Shown piece after piece: positions 32,850-42,525 of a stretch of 64,000 nucleotides of DNA (positions are counted from its first letter, which is position 1; every line of letters begins with the position of its first letter). The notes beneath the pieces are model-generated. The model searched no databases and had not been told where the DNA came from. It saw only the letters and a list, made by a program, of their open reading frames with translations. Location of the stretch: positions 81,039,987-81,103,986 of the forward strand of contig NC_134017.1 in NCBI RefSeq assembly GCF_040712315.1, read 5' to 3'. The position numbers were made by a program, and so were the translations under genes. The stretch is from Castanea sativa (taxonomy: Eukaryota; Streptophyta; Magnoliopsida; Fagales; Fagaceae).

Positions 32850-33900
32850 TACAAGATTTGTACAATCGTGTCTGTTTCTGAAGCCTAAAAGCATGTCCCA
32901 TCCATCACCCATGCACGTTTTTGTAGGGACAATCAATTCTTTGAAGTAGTCCAATTTCGAGGAATTTTTTTTAAAGCACATTTCAGTCTTTTAGTCTGAT
33001 ACTTTCTAATTGCAGTGTTTGATTTCCATAAGAAGAATTTTAAATTACGGTCACAGCCCATCTGTATGGGCAATGGATCAAGCTTTCAAATAAGGAAGCT
33101 ATCACATTCATATATAATGCTTATGGAAGAATATATATGACAGATTTAAAAAGCCCAGAGTCTCTTTTTTTAAACTAACACTAAAACTAGAAGCATATAA
33201 ATATTCTACTAAAAAGCAAGAATTAATGCTTATGTAATATTACTTGCGTAAATGTACATTTTTAAAGAGCACAGCTTGAGCCTAAAACACATGACAAGGT
33301 CCTTTGGCTTTCACTTCTTCTTTTTTTCTTTTTCTTTTTTCTTTGCCTTTTTTTTTTTTTATAAATTTCTTTGCTTTTATTTCACACCGCTAAATCTTAT
33401 AGCCTCTTTTGCAAGCTATCACTTAAGCGTCCGTTTGGGAAACGCTGAACGCGTCCAGCGTTCAGTGTTTCCCTTCTTTCTTCTTCTTTTTTTTTTTCCC
33501 TTTCTTGCACAGATTTCAACCAGCCGACAAGAGCACTATTCCTCACTGTTCATGCACTGTTCATGAACAGTACCAGTACTTTTCAGTTTTTTTATATTTA
33601 AAATGGGACCCGCTATACTATTCACACATTTAAAAATTATTTTGCTACAGTGTTTTCAGTTTTCAGTTTTCAGTTTTCAGCTGTATCCAAACGGACCCTA
33701 AAAGTAAAACTAGAAACGTAAATATTCTTCCTTGTGTAGATGTTCCTCTCTTAACAGCTCCCAAAAATGCTTGAAGTTTGTGATTTTATTTATTCGGTGG
33801 CAAAGACATCTTCTAACAGTTATATGCCAATATGCAATGACAAGATGTCCTTACACTAAATCTTTGTGCTTGTCAAGGGTTTTGTAACTGAATTGACAAA
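32850..33900 (+). repeat. CNL-upstream block, partner of 61300-62350
   Basis: Shared landmarks in order are the ATTTTAAATTACGGTCAC-type segment (33040), CAGAGTCTCTTTTTTTAA (33160), CTTGCGTAAATGTACAT (33243), and GGTGGCAAAGA...CTTCTAACA...ATATGCAATGA (33798-33842). The same series occurs at 61375, 61450, 61533 and 61642, upstream of the second CNL. This supports duplication of the whole 5' flank. No conserved ORF is seen. Confidence 0.7.
33427..33698. mobile_element. Tourist-like MITE (family 1), intact ends
   Basis: GCGTCCGTTTGGG at the left and CCAAACGGACCC at the right, flanked by TAA (33424-33426, 33699-33701). It is the best-preserved family-1 copy, with AAAATTATTTTGCTACAGTG near the right end. 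Confidence 0.85.
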
Positions 33901-34680
33901 TTTTCATGTACAAAGTGCTTGGAAGTTTATGAGAGAAAGTGTTTGAATTGTGGGGTTAATAGCATATTGTAATTGACTCTAGAGTTGTTTATATTTTTTC
34001 TTATAAAAAAAAAAAATCAAACATTGTAGTTAACTTTCTCATAATCTATATATCAAATAAAAGTGATATTAATTCTAGGGATTATGGGAAAGTTGAGCTA
34101 TAAAACTATTTATTATTTTTTGTTGTGTGTCCAACAAAAATGTGTAGGGTTCAAATCCCCTTCAAATTTTTAGTATTTCTCTCCCAATTTCAAATTCCTA
34201 TCAAGCTAAGCAATTGAATAACTGAATATCCAATAATTGAATATCAAAATTTCAAATATCCTAGCCGTTGAAGCAATTGAATATCCAATAAAAAAATAAT
34301 TTCAATGCAAATTTAAAATATCAATAAGAGCAAGACCTTACTCAAGATTCACTTATATTTCACCTATACTAATAAGGAAGGATTTACAAATTTTAGAATT
34401 TGATTACGAATTGGAAGAACAAAAAGGATTACGAGTAGGAAATTCATTTGGTCACATTTGCTTTCTTGGCGTATCACATGTTTACTACTATTTTTGTTTT
34501 ATTGTGTCGGCAGAATAATGTTTGTCAAATTTACATTGGTGAAATGTTTTCACCTTTTGTCAATTGTGGACTTTTGTCACATACTTTTGAAGTTTGGTCA
34601 CACAACTTGTCTTTTTTTAATTCTTTTTTAGGGAATTTTTTAAAAATTATTAATTCTTGTGGGAAGTAGAAGATAATTTT
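33900..34680. other. AT-rich intergenic DNA
   Basis: Positions 34200-34330 repeat short ATTGAATATCMAAT units. Nothing else can be supported. Confidence 0.4.
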
Positions 34681-34683
34681 TTA

Positions 34684-34685
<2 letters not shown>

Positions 34686-34716
<31 letters not shown>
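34686..34716. repeat. (AT)n microsatellite
   Basis: A pure AT run. Confidence 0.9.
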
Positions 34717-34717
<1 letters not shown>

Positions 34718-35922
34718 TAATTATTAAGGGGGAAGGAATATTCAAACTCTTTACTCTCAATTGATATATTAAAAAGCATGAAATGACTTAAAAATTATTG
34801 ACACATAAATTAATTTAGAGTTGATCATAAAAGACCACTTTAAAAGAAGAGTTCTCATAATGTTACAGCATTTTTATAGCATGTGAAGCGTCAATCTACC
34901 ATAGATCAACAAAAAATAAAACAAGATTATATTGAGATACACCACAACTCAAAACAAAAATATTTAAAAAATATAATGAGATTGTTTTTTTGCTAAACAT
35001 ATAATGAGATTTTGTTGTATTGCTAGATTTACTCACGAAGACTTGTTTCACTCATTGGTTAGTTAGGTGAGAGGCGAGGAACCAAAAAATAAAAATAAAA
35101 AATGGCATGGAGCTTTATATCAATTAAAGCCAATGTGCAACTCGTTGGCTTGGAATTTGGAAGCAGCCAGCCACGACAAATTTCCATTGCATAATGGCCA
35201 TGGCCTTCAATTATTGCGAATAAAATTTGTACTTAGCGTTAAAAAAAATAAAAAATAAAAATGATACTTTTTACTTATAAGATAAAATTTTCGAATCGTT
35301 AATAATTATTAATCTTCTCCAGGTAACTGTACGTAAAACTTGCTTAATATATATCATAATATCAATAAGTTCACTTTGAGAAGCAGTTGTTAATTCAAGT
35401 CTCATGTTTGTCAATCTTTTGTTCAGACTTGTAACCAAATCATCATATAGCTTAAATTAAATGTCTAGTGCAACTAAAATTGAAGTGTTGTTTGTTGGTC
35501 TTGCCTCATTCTCTGTTCTTGTGTGGACCTGCTGCTTTCTCTATGTTTATGAAAATTAATGCACTTCAACTTTGTACAATTGTGTTTGTTACTGTAGCCT
35601 AGACGCGTGGTCCCATCACCCACGCACATTTTTGTAGGGAAACACTTTTTTGGAAGAGAAGGCACATTAGCCATGGCCCATGACTTCCTTTCCTGCAAAG
35701 GTGCATAATTCATAAATAGGCATTTGTCCAGTGCTGCATTGATATAAAAAATATTCATGATATTGCTCGTTATAAATATAACAAATTAGCAACATCAAAT
35801 GCTACAGTTCCATTTTTATATAATAAATATATAAATTGTGCATGACAATAATAAATGTTTGATACCAAAACTTATGAATATGCATAATCTTTTTTGAAGG
35901 ACACTGTTTGTATATTTGATAT
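34717..35922 (+). repeat. R-unit copy R3
   Basis: Positions 34800-35270 match 27730-28480 of R1 without the LTR-like insert. The core is at 35275-35545 and the tail at 35560-35900 matches 26070-26350. It ends at the MITE at 35923. Confidence 0.75.
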
Positions 35923-36307
35923 GGACAAAGTTTAGTTACAAAATTGTTTATAGAATCTTACTCAATATTTTTTTTATTAGAAGTGAATTTTGACAAATTC
36001 ACTATTAAATTGCATCTTCTTCTTATATCCTCTGTGCTTGCAAAATTTTAAGAAAATTAAAGATCACTAGTTATGTCATTAATAAATTTTTTAAATTACA
36101 AGTTTTTGTAATTTAAAGTTATGTATAAAATATAAGTTTATAGATCATATAATAAATAATATCCAATTGACACAAAATTTGACGTGTATCTAAAGCGTAA
36201 AAAACATACAATTTGATGGTTAGATTTTCAAAATATGTAGTAACATTATTTTATTAAGTGAGTTTGTAGCCTTAAACTATAACCAATTTTGTAACTAAAT
36301 CTCATAG
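35923..36307. mobile_element. Long-TIR MITE (family 3)
   Basis: The left end GGACAAAGTTTAGTTACAAA and the right end, reverse-complemented, agree over about 22 bases (AGTTTAGTTACAAAATTG against AGATTTAGTTACAAAATTG). Shared internal tracts (AAAGATCA, AAGTTTTTGTAATTTAAAGTTATGT, AATAATATCCAATT, GGTTAGATTTTCAAAAT) identify a second copy at 54500-54890. The R2 sequence at 29125-29150 lacks it. No ORF is present. Confidence 0.7.
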
Positions 36308-36900
36308 TATAACGGTGTATAGTATATGTCAAGTGGTTTCAAAAGTATGTAAATTGCTTGGGTAAGTGGCAAAATTGTGGATAATATTGCTCACTTGTTA
36401 ATAATCTTCACCTAGAGAGCTTGCTTAATATCAAATCAATGAGTTCACTTTGAGAAGAATTGTTTCAATATTTAAATTTTCATGTTTGTAGCTATTTTGT
36501 GTGGACCTGTAAAAAAATCATCATAGCTTGAATGGCTAGTGCAACTAAAATTGTAGTGTTGTTGCTCCTGCTTCCCTGTTCGATCTTGTGTGGACCGACA
36601 ACACTTTTTTTTTTTTTTTAAGTAGTTATGGTTTTGTTCAGCAGAATACGGACTGGTTGAAAGTTGGAACCTATGAGTCTATGAACATGACGAGCCATCC
36701 TCATTCCACAATACACACTGTAAAATATAAATTCTAATTAAAATTGATATGGATGTTACCATCACATTGGAAAACTTCATGGCCCACATATTCTTAAGAT
36801 TTTGCTAACAGATATTCTTAGCACATTTTTTAGTAAACTATTATAGTAAAATTTTTAATTATCAAAAAAGAAGAAAAAAATCAAGTGCGATACTTAATGA
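36308..36900 (+). repeat. R-unit copy R4, nearest the CNL gene
   Basis: A more diverged R core (36380-36600) ends in CCTGTTC-ATCTTGTGTGGACC. The remaining 300 bases are unique and AT-rich. Its position, about 0.9-1.1 kb before the CNL start codon, suggests that the R unit began as CNL 5' flanking DNA. Confidence 0.65.
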
Positions 36901-36975
36901 CCAATATTTTCTTTTTACTCGAATAAATAAAGACCAATAATAACATTTAAGACGTAACATCCGATACCATATATT

Positions 36976-37242
36976 GAGGGCGTTTGGATCCGTGTTTTTG
37001 TATCCACGTCTGCGTTTTTGCTTCTGTTTTTTTTTTTTAACCCAGCCGCATGTATTGACTTTTCAGCCATGAACAGTGCACAAATGCACTGTTTATGGGT
37101 CCCACAAATTTCACTTTTCAGCAACTTTTTCATTAAAAATGGGTCTCATAGTACTATTCACACATTTAAAAATTATTTTGCTACAGTATTTTCAGTTTTC
37201 AGTTTTCAATTTCAGAAAAATAAGTTCTATCCAAACAGACTC
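36976..37242. mobile_element. Tourist-like MITE (family 1) in the CNL promoter region
   Basis: GAGGGCGTTTGGATCC at the left and ATCCAAACAGACTC at the right are inverted ends. A clear TWA duplication is no longer seen. The body contains TGAACAGTGCA...TGCACTGTT, which can form a stem, and GCTACAGTATTTTCAG. It ends about 80 bp before the TATA box of the CNL gene. Confidence 0.8.
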
Positions 37243-37324
37243 ATCATGTGCACAGTAAAGACAGAAATTATCTTAATAAATAAATATTAAATGTTTTCAT
37301 TATTCATTGAGACTGCTAGTTCGT

Positions 37325-37331
37325 TATAAAA
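37325..37331 (+). promoter_or_regulatory. TATA box of the CNL gene
   Basis: TATAAAA in GTTATAAAAGC lies 144 bp before the ATG at 37469. The second CNL has the same GTTCATTATAAAAGC context at 63637-63651, so the element is shared between paralogues. Confidence 0.6.
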
Positions 37332-37468
37332 GCCGAATAGGAGGAGTGAAGAAGCACAAGCACACCTGCTATTGCTTTATCTATTTCTCACTTTACTCCT
37401 TACTTCTCTCATTCGCATTCTGTTTCTTTATTGTATTCTCAACTTATAACTTTCAGTCTCCATTAACT

Positions 37469-39493
37469 ATGGCTGATGCGCTACTGACACTAGCTACTGA
37501 TCTCTTGAAGCCGTTGGGTTCAATCGCTGTTCAACAAGAGATAAGCTTGAATGTTGGTGTTGATGAAGAAATCGAAAAGCTTTCTAACAGTTTCAAAATC
37601 GTCAAGGCGATGCTCAACAACGCTGAGGAAAGACAATTCACGATGGCAGCTGTGAAGCCTCCGTTAGATCAGCTCAGAGACTTGTACTACATGATGGATG
37701 ACGTGTTGGACAAGTGGAACACTGTAAGAAGGATCAGATCAGAAACTCAAAATGAAGAAGAAAGAACTGTTAATAATAACAATCCTGCAGCCCTGGTGAT
37801 GAAGGTACTATGCTCATTCTTCACCTCTCTATCATGTTGTTTTGGTTGTTTTGGTCAAGTAGATAACCTTTCTCTGCGTCATGAGATTGGTCACAAAATA
37901 GAAGAACTGAAACAAACATTAGATAACATTGTCAAAGACAAGGCGACCTATGGGTTTGACTTGACTGGGGATTCACCTGTAGAAGTTGAGCGAACACTCA
38001 CCACGTCCTTTGGGGATGTGTCCGATATAATTGGTCGTGATGACTATAGGGATGAGCTGTTCAGCAACCTGTTAGGCGGGGGTAGTCAGGAAGAAAGTAA
38101 TCCTCGTGTCATCTCCTTAGTGGGCATGGGCGGGATAGGAAAATCCACTCTTGCCCAACTAGCCTACAATGATGATAAGATACAAGCCCATTTTCAACCA
38201 AGAATTTGGGTTTGTGTTTCTGATCCATTTGATCAATGCAAGGTTGCCAAAGCAATCATTGAATCTATTGAGGGTCAATCCCCTAACATTACTGAATTGC
38301 AAATTCTATTAGCTTGCATTCGTGATTTGATTAGGGGAAAGAAGTTCTTTCTTGTCTTGGATGATGTGTGGACTGAAGAGTCCACAAAGTGGGAGCAATT
38401 CAAAAATGCTCTCAAATGTGGTGCCCAAGGTAGTAGAATTCTTGTCACCACACGTAAAAACAAAGTTTCGGTGATGATGGAGAGTTCTCACAATATCATT
38501 TTGCCGGAATTGGTCGTCGATGACTGTTGGTTGATGTTTAGTAAAATAGCGTTTTCTAACAAAGATCTACATCAACGTAGGGATCTAGAAGAGATAGGCA
38601 AACAACTAGCAAGTAAGTGCAAAGGCTTGCCACTAGCTGCAAAGACTCTTGGGAGTCACATGCTTAAAAAAAATAGTAAGGAAGAGTGGGAGAGGGTTTT
38701 GCGCAATAGTTTGTGGGAAGTAGAAGACTTTAAAGAAGGTCTTTTGGGACCATTGTGGTTGAGTTATAATGAATTGTCCTTATCAGAGAAACAATGTTTC
38801 TTATCTTGTGTTATCTACAATAAAGATCACCAATATGATAGACTTGATTTAATCAACCATTGGATGGCACAAGGATATATAAACTCAAAAGAAAACATAG
38901 AGATGGAAGACATAGTGGAAGAGTGCTTTGAAAAATTAGCCATGTGCTCTTTTTTCCAAGATTTTAAGAAAGATACCAATGATGATAGAATTATAAGTTG
39001 CAAAATGCATGATATTGTGCATGACTTTGCACAGTTAATGACAAAACATGAATGCTTCAGAATCAAAGGTGATGAAGAGGTTCAGATAAACTTTAGAAGG
39101 GCCCGACAGTTGTCATTAATAGTTAAAGAAACATTTCTTGAGTCCGTCTATGAAGCGAAAAATCTGCGCACTCTCTTTTTACACACTCCCTCTCTTCTTT
39201 CTCATGAAAGGGACTATGAGTTTAACTGGCCCCTATCCAACTCATGCCATCACTTTAGATGTTTACGAACATTAATTTTGGATTGCCCATTTATGGAACT
39301 TCCAGATGCGGTGGAAAATTTGATACATTTAAGGTATCTCCATATGTGTGAGATTGTTGAAATAAAAGAATTACCTGAAACCTTATGTAATCTGTGTAAT
39401 TTGCAAACTTTGAATATTGATAATGCTCGTTCTTTCAAGAAATTCCCACAGGCGATGGGTAAACTAATCAATTTAAGACAGCTTAGATTATAA
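37469..39493 (+). CDS. CC-NB-ARC-LRR resistance protein (RGA type), cut short by a stop at codon 675
   Basis: The ATG at 37469 (MADALLTLATDLLKP) is the usual CNL start. The open frame extends upstream to 37307 but only from a TTG and through 5' leader sequence. Coiled-coil domain: about residues 1-170, with the EDVID-like MMDDVLDKW (75-83). NB-ARC: P-loop VGMGGIGKS (218-226), kinase-2 LVLDDVW (295-301), RNBS-B GSRILVTTR, GLPLA (386-390), a CFLSC...WMAQGYI RNBS-D region and MHD (513-515). Leucine-rich repeats begin near 560. TAA at 39491 stops translation after 674 residues, but the same frame stays open to 40450. CNLs are cytosolic or nuclear sensors of pathogen effectors, switched by ADP/ATP exchange. 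With all NB-ARC motifs present, a truncated product might still be made. A single-base sequencing error is the main alternative. Confidence 0.9.
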   Translation: MADALLTLATDLLKPLGSIAVQQEISLNVGVDEEIEKLSNSFKIVKAMLNNAEERQFTMAAVKPPLDQLRDLYYMMDDVLDKWNTVRRIRSETQNEEERTVNNNNPAALVMKVLCSFFTSLSCCFGCFGQVDNLSLRHEIGHKIEELKQTLDNIVKDKATYGFDLTGDSPVEVERTLTTSFGDVSDIIGRDDYRDELFSNLLGGGSQEESNPRVISLVGMGGIGKSTLAQLAYNDDKIQAHFQPRIWVCVSDPFDQCKVAKAIIESIEGQSPNITELQILLACIRDLIRGKKFFLVLDDVWTEESTKWEQFKNALKCGAQGSRILVTTRKNKVSVMMESSHNIILPELVVDDCWLMFSKIAFSNKDLHQRRDLEEIGKQLASKCKGLPLAAKTLGSHMLKKNSKEEWERVLRNSLWEVEDFKEGLLGPLWLSYNELSLSEKQCFLSCVIYNKDHQYDRLDLINHWMAQGYINSKENIEMEDIVEECFEKLAMCSFFQDFKKDTNDDRIISCKMHDIVHDFAQLMTKHECFRIKGDEEVQINFRRARQLSLIVKETFLESVYEAKNLRTLFLHTPSLLSHERDYEFNWPLSNSCHHFRCLRTLILDCPFMELPDAVENLIHLRYLHMCEIVEIKELPETLCNLCNLQTLNIDNARSFKKFPQAMGKLINLRQLRL

Positions 39494-40450
39494 AATCATA
39501 CTGGCTGGTACAGACTAAAATTTCCAAATGGGATTGGGAAATTGACTTGTCTTAGAACATTAAGTGATTTCAACATAGGTGGTAAGGATGATAAAGAAGG
39601 ATGTAAACTTGGAGAATTAAAAAATTTGAACCAACTTCAAGGGAGCTTTAAAATGCATGGGTTGTCAAATGTGGTAGATGTAGAGGAGGCCCAGAATGCA
39701 CAGTTGAAGAATAAGATACATATCCACGATTTGGAACTAGATTTTTGGGGTGAAGGTCTATTAGAAGAGGCAGAGGAAGAGAATAGAAGAAGAATGGAGA
39801 TCGATGTTTTGAATGCCTTGGAGCCACCTCCACACTTGGAAAAATTATCAATTAAGCACTTCTTGGGCGCCACAGTGTATTCTAATTGGATGACATCCTT
39901 AACCAATTTGAAAAGTCTTCATATCAATCGGTGCTCGCAGCTAGAATGTTTGCCACCTTTGGGGAGGTTGCCGTTGCTCAAAGAATTAAATATACAGTGG
40001 GCAAAAAATGTGAAAAAGTTGGGAGACGAATTTTTAGGAATAGAATCCGAAAACAAAAGCAAGAAAAACGACCGTCACATCATAAATATATTCCCAAACC
40101 TGAGAGTTCTCGTAATTGCGCATTTGCCAAGCTGTGAAGAATGGATTGGGATGGGTGGAAAGAGAGAAGAAGTGGAAGAAGAAAAAGATAGTGGTTTGGT
40201 TTCAGATCCAATAATAAAAATAATGCCAATGCTTGAAAGCCTGACAATTGTGTCCTGCCCCGAATTAAATTGTCTGCCAGACTACTTGCGTACTGCTCCA
40301 TTACAGAAATTACGCATTTGTGACTGTCCGATTCTCAAGCCACGTTGTAAAAGAGAGGGAGGAGATTACTGGCCCATTATTTCTCACATCCCAACAATCA
40401 AAGGCAACTCTCCTTCCTTTCTTCCCTCGTCTTGCTTCTTTTATTTTTAA
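39494..40450 (+). pseudogene. CNL leucine-rich repeats after the in-frame stop
   Basis: This is the same frame as the CNL upstream and has no further stop until TAA at 40448. It reads WYRLKFPNGIGKLTCLRTLSDF, then LGELKNLNQLQGSF and LSNVVDVEEAQNA, typical of RGA-type LRRs. Later repeats have LTNLKSLHINRCSQLECLPPLGRLPLLKELNI, a charged insert KREEVEEEKD, MPMLESLTIVSCPELNCLPDYLRTAPLQKLRI, and a C-terminal CPILKPRCKREGGDYWPIISHIPTI. With the upstream part it would make about 993 codons, the usual length for this family. The LRR region normally sets recognition specificity and restrains the NB-ARC. The clean frame suggests that the stop is recent or an error. Confidence 0.85.
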
Positions 40451-42525
40451 TTTTGCAAATTAAACGGAAGTTTTAAGTTTAGTTAACTCCAACTCTCATC
40501 CATTTAAAGTTGAAATATTTTATCAGATTACCCAAATTCACAAACCCACTGCCACCAAATCATTCAATCTCGTATGCCCATTAATTATTTCCAAATCTAA
40601 CATACTTATTTTTCTTTCTGGGCATTCGTAATGTTCTTTATATCTATAATTCCCCTAAGCTGAAAATTCGTTTTGCTTAAATTTGATAATTTATTTTATG
40701 GTTTTTGGTCTTTGTTGGCCCAATCTTTTATTAGTATGGGTTTTGATTAAAATCTATTTTTCTTGTTCATTTTTGGTTTAATATCATAATATATGGGTCT
40801 TGCAAGTTTTGTTGATTTTTCGAATTTAGATTAATCTGACCCAACTAATGTGCTTTTCTTTTTTAGTTTCTAGTATATGGGGGATGGTACAGTGAGTCGG
40901 ATGAACAAGTGGAAGTAGACATTGATGAGGGGGATTTGTGAAGCGGACGGATACATATCATGAGATTGGGTAGTAAGAGCAAGCAAGGTGAGATTCCCTT
41001 TTTAGTTTTTACTAGCATGAATATTATGAACATTACATTTAAATCTGTGTCCATATTGCTACATTGTGCCTCTTATTCCTACTTACCGCTAATATTCCTA
41101 TTTTGGATTGACTGTTTCAATCCCATTGTGTGTTCAGATTAACAATTATAGTTATCAAAACTACTTTAGTTGTTTATTGATTGGTTTTACTGAATTTTTG
41201 TGTATTTGTGTGTCAGGGGTTATGAATTTTAAACAAGTAGAGTTTTTTTGGATGATGATACTGATAAAGAAGAGGAATATAAAATTGAAGCTTGGGGTCA
41301 CCTTAAATCTCCCTTTTGCAACATTATATTTACTCTTACGTTAGAGCCAAAAGGGTCAATTCCTCCCCAGCTTCACAGTGTAGGTTTGAGTGCAGGTTTG
41401 TGTGCTTTATTGTTTTTGTATCTACTCTTCTTATTGTAATATTTTACTGGTCTTGATTTCAATTCCATATTTTGATCATATTACTTGATCATGGCAGTGA
41501 AATCAATTTAAATGGTGGAAGAGCTTGATGTAAATCCACCTGCAATACTGTCATGTAGCAGCTGAAAATTATGTAAGTGTTGTTGGATCTTAAATCCCAT
41601 TCTAACATGGTGTATCTTTTAATCGTATCTGTTACCAAATCAATTTTTTTAAATGAAATATTTACATACATGTGGGTTGAGTCCTGATTTTTTATTTTTT
41701 AATTCATATCTTTTAATCGTCATATCACTTGTTTTGGTGCTGGAGAAATTGCTCAATTTGTTTGTTGATAAAGCAGTTTTTTTTAATTAATGTAGAATGA
41801 TATGCAATTTGCAAAATACTCCAGAACTTTGACTTGGTTATGAATTATGACATCCAAAAAGAGACTAAAAATTTGATTTTACAGATCAACTTTGGGATTT
41901 GTGCTTTAATGATGATAGTGTTTGACACAAATTTGAAATTGGATGTCAAAAGAATGCATGATCCAAATGGTGTTGACTAAAGAGGCGTTTGTGCTCACAT
42001 GAGGAGGATATGGAACTTTTATGCTTGAAATGCATTTTCTTTGACACCAAAGGTAGTGAATTACATCCATAAACAAGCTGATATTGTTCTTGGCGCATCA
42101 TGAGCGGTCCATAGAAATTTTTTACAACATTCAGGTTTGGTGCATTAATCAGATCAACTTGTCTATTCATTCATAAATCCAGATCTAATTGTACACTATT
42201 GCGTCTTCTTTTGCCCATATCTGGAATTGAAAATTATTACCATCTCATGTTCTCTTAGGTCAGCGTATTTAAAGGATGCGGATCCCAGAAAATGGCTTCT
42301 ATGATTTTTGAGGTAATTTAGTTTAATTTGGCATTGGCGCTAATCTGTACTGCAATAAATGCAAACGTTCTTTTGTAACCCAAATTTGGAGAGTAATGGG
42401 ATATGTTGATATTTATGCAGAAATCATTATTATAAAAATTGAGATGGAATGATTGCTAATCATTATAAAAATTGAGATGGAATGATTGCTAATCATGGTA
42501 TGCGATTTTTTATAAAGCCCTCTTT
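40451..42525 (+). pseudogene. CNL 3' flank and exon-like relics of the unknown gene
   Basis: After the CNL stop the DNA is AT-rich. An exon-like piece at 41217-41395 has a TGTGTCAG acceptor before it and a GTTTGTG donor-like end. Its frames read MNFKQVEFF, then LDDDTDKEEEYKIEAWGH...LEPKGSIPPQLHSVGLSAG after a shift in a T run. Further relics lie at 41884-42135 (INFGICALMMIVFDTNLKLDVKRMHDPNG) and 42258-42311. I do not recognise the protein. They may be the 5' exons of the relic that continues to 46773. Confidence 0.35.

Noticed and set aside
33252..33566. Phenylalanine-rich ORF
   Set aside because: It is generated by T-rich tracts and runs into a MITE.
37307..37468. Upstream extension of the CNL protein by 54 residues
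   Set aside because: It begins at a TTG, lies downstream of a TATA box and reads like a leader. MADALL is the family start.
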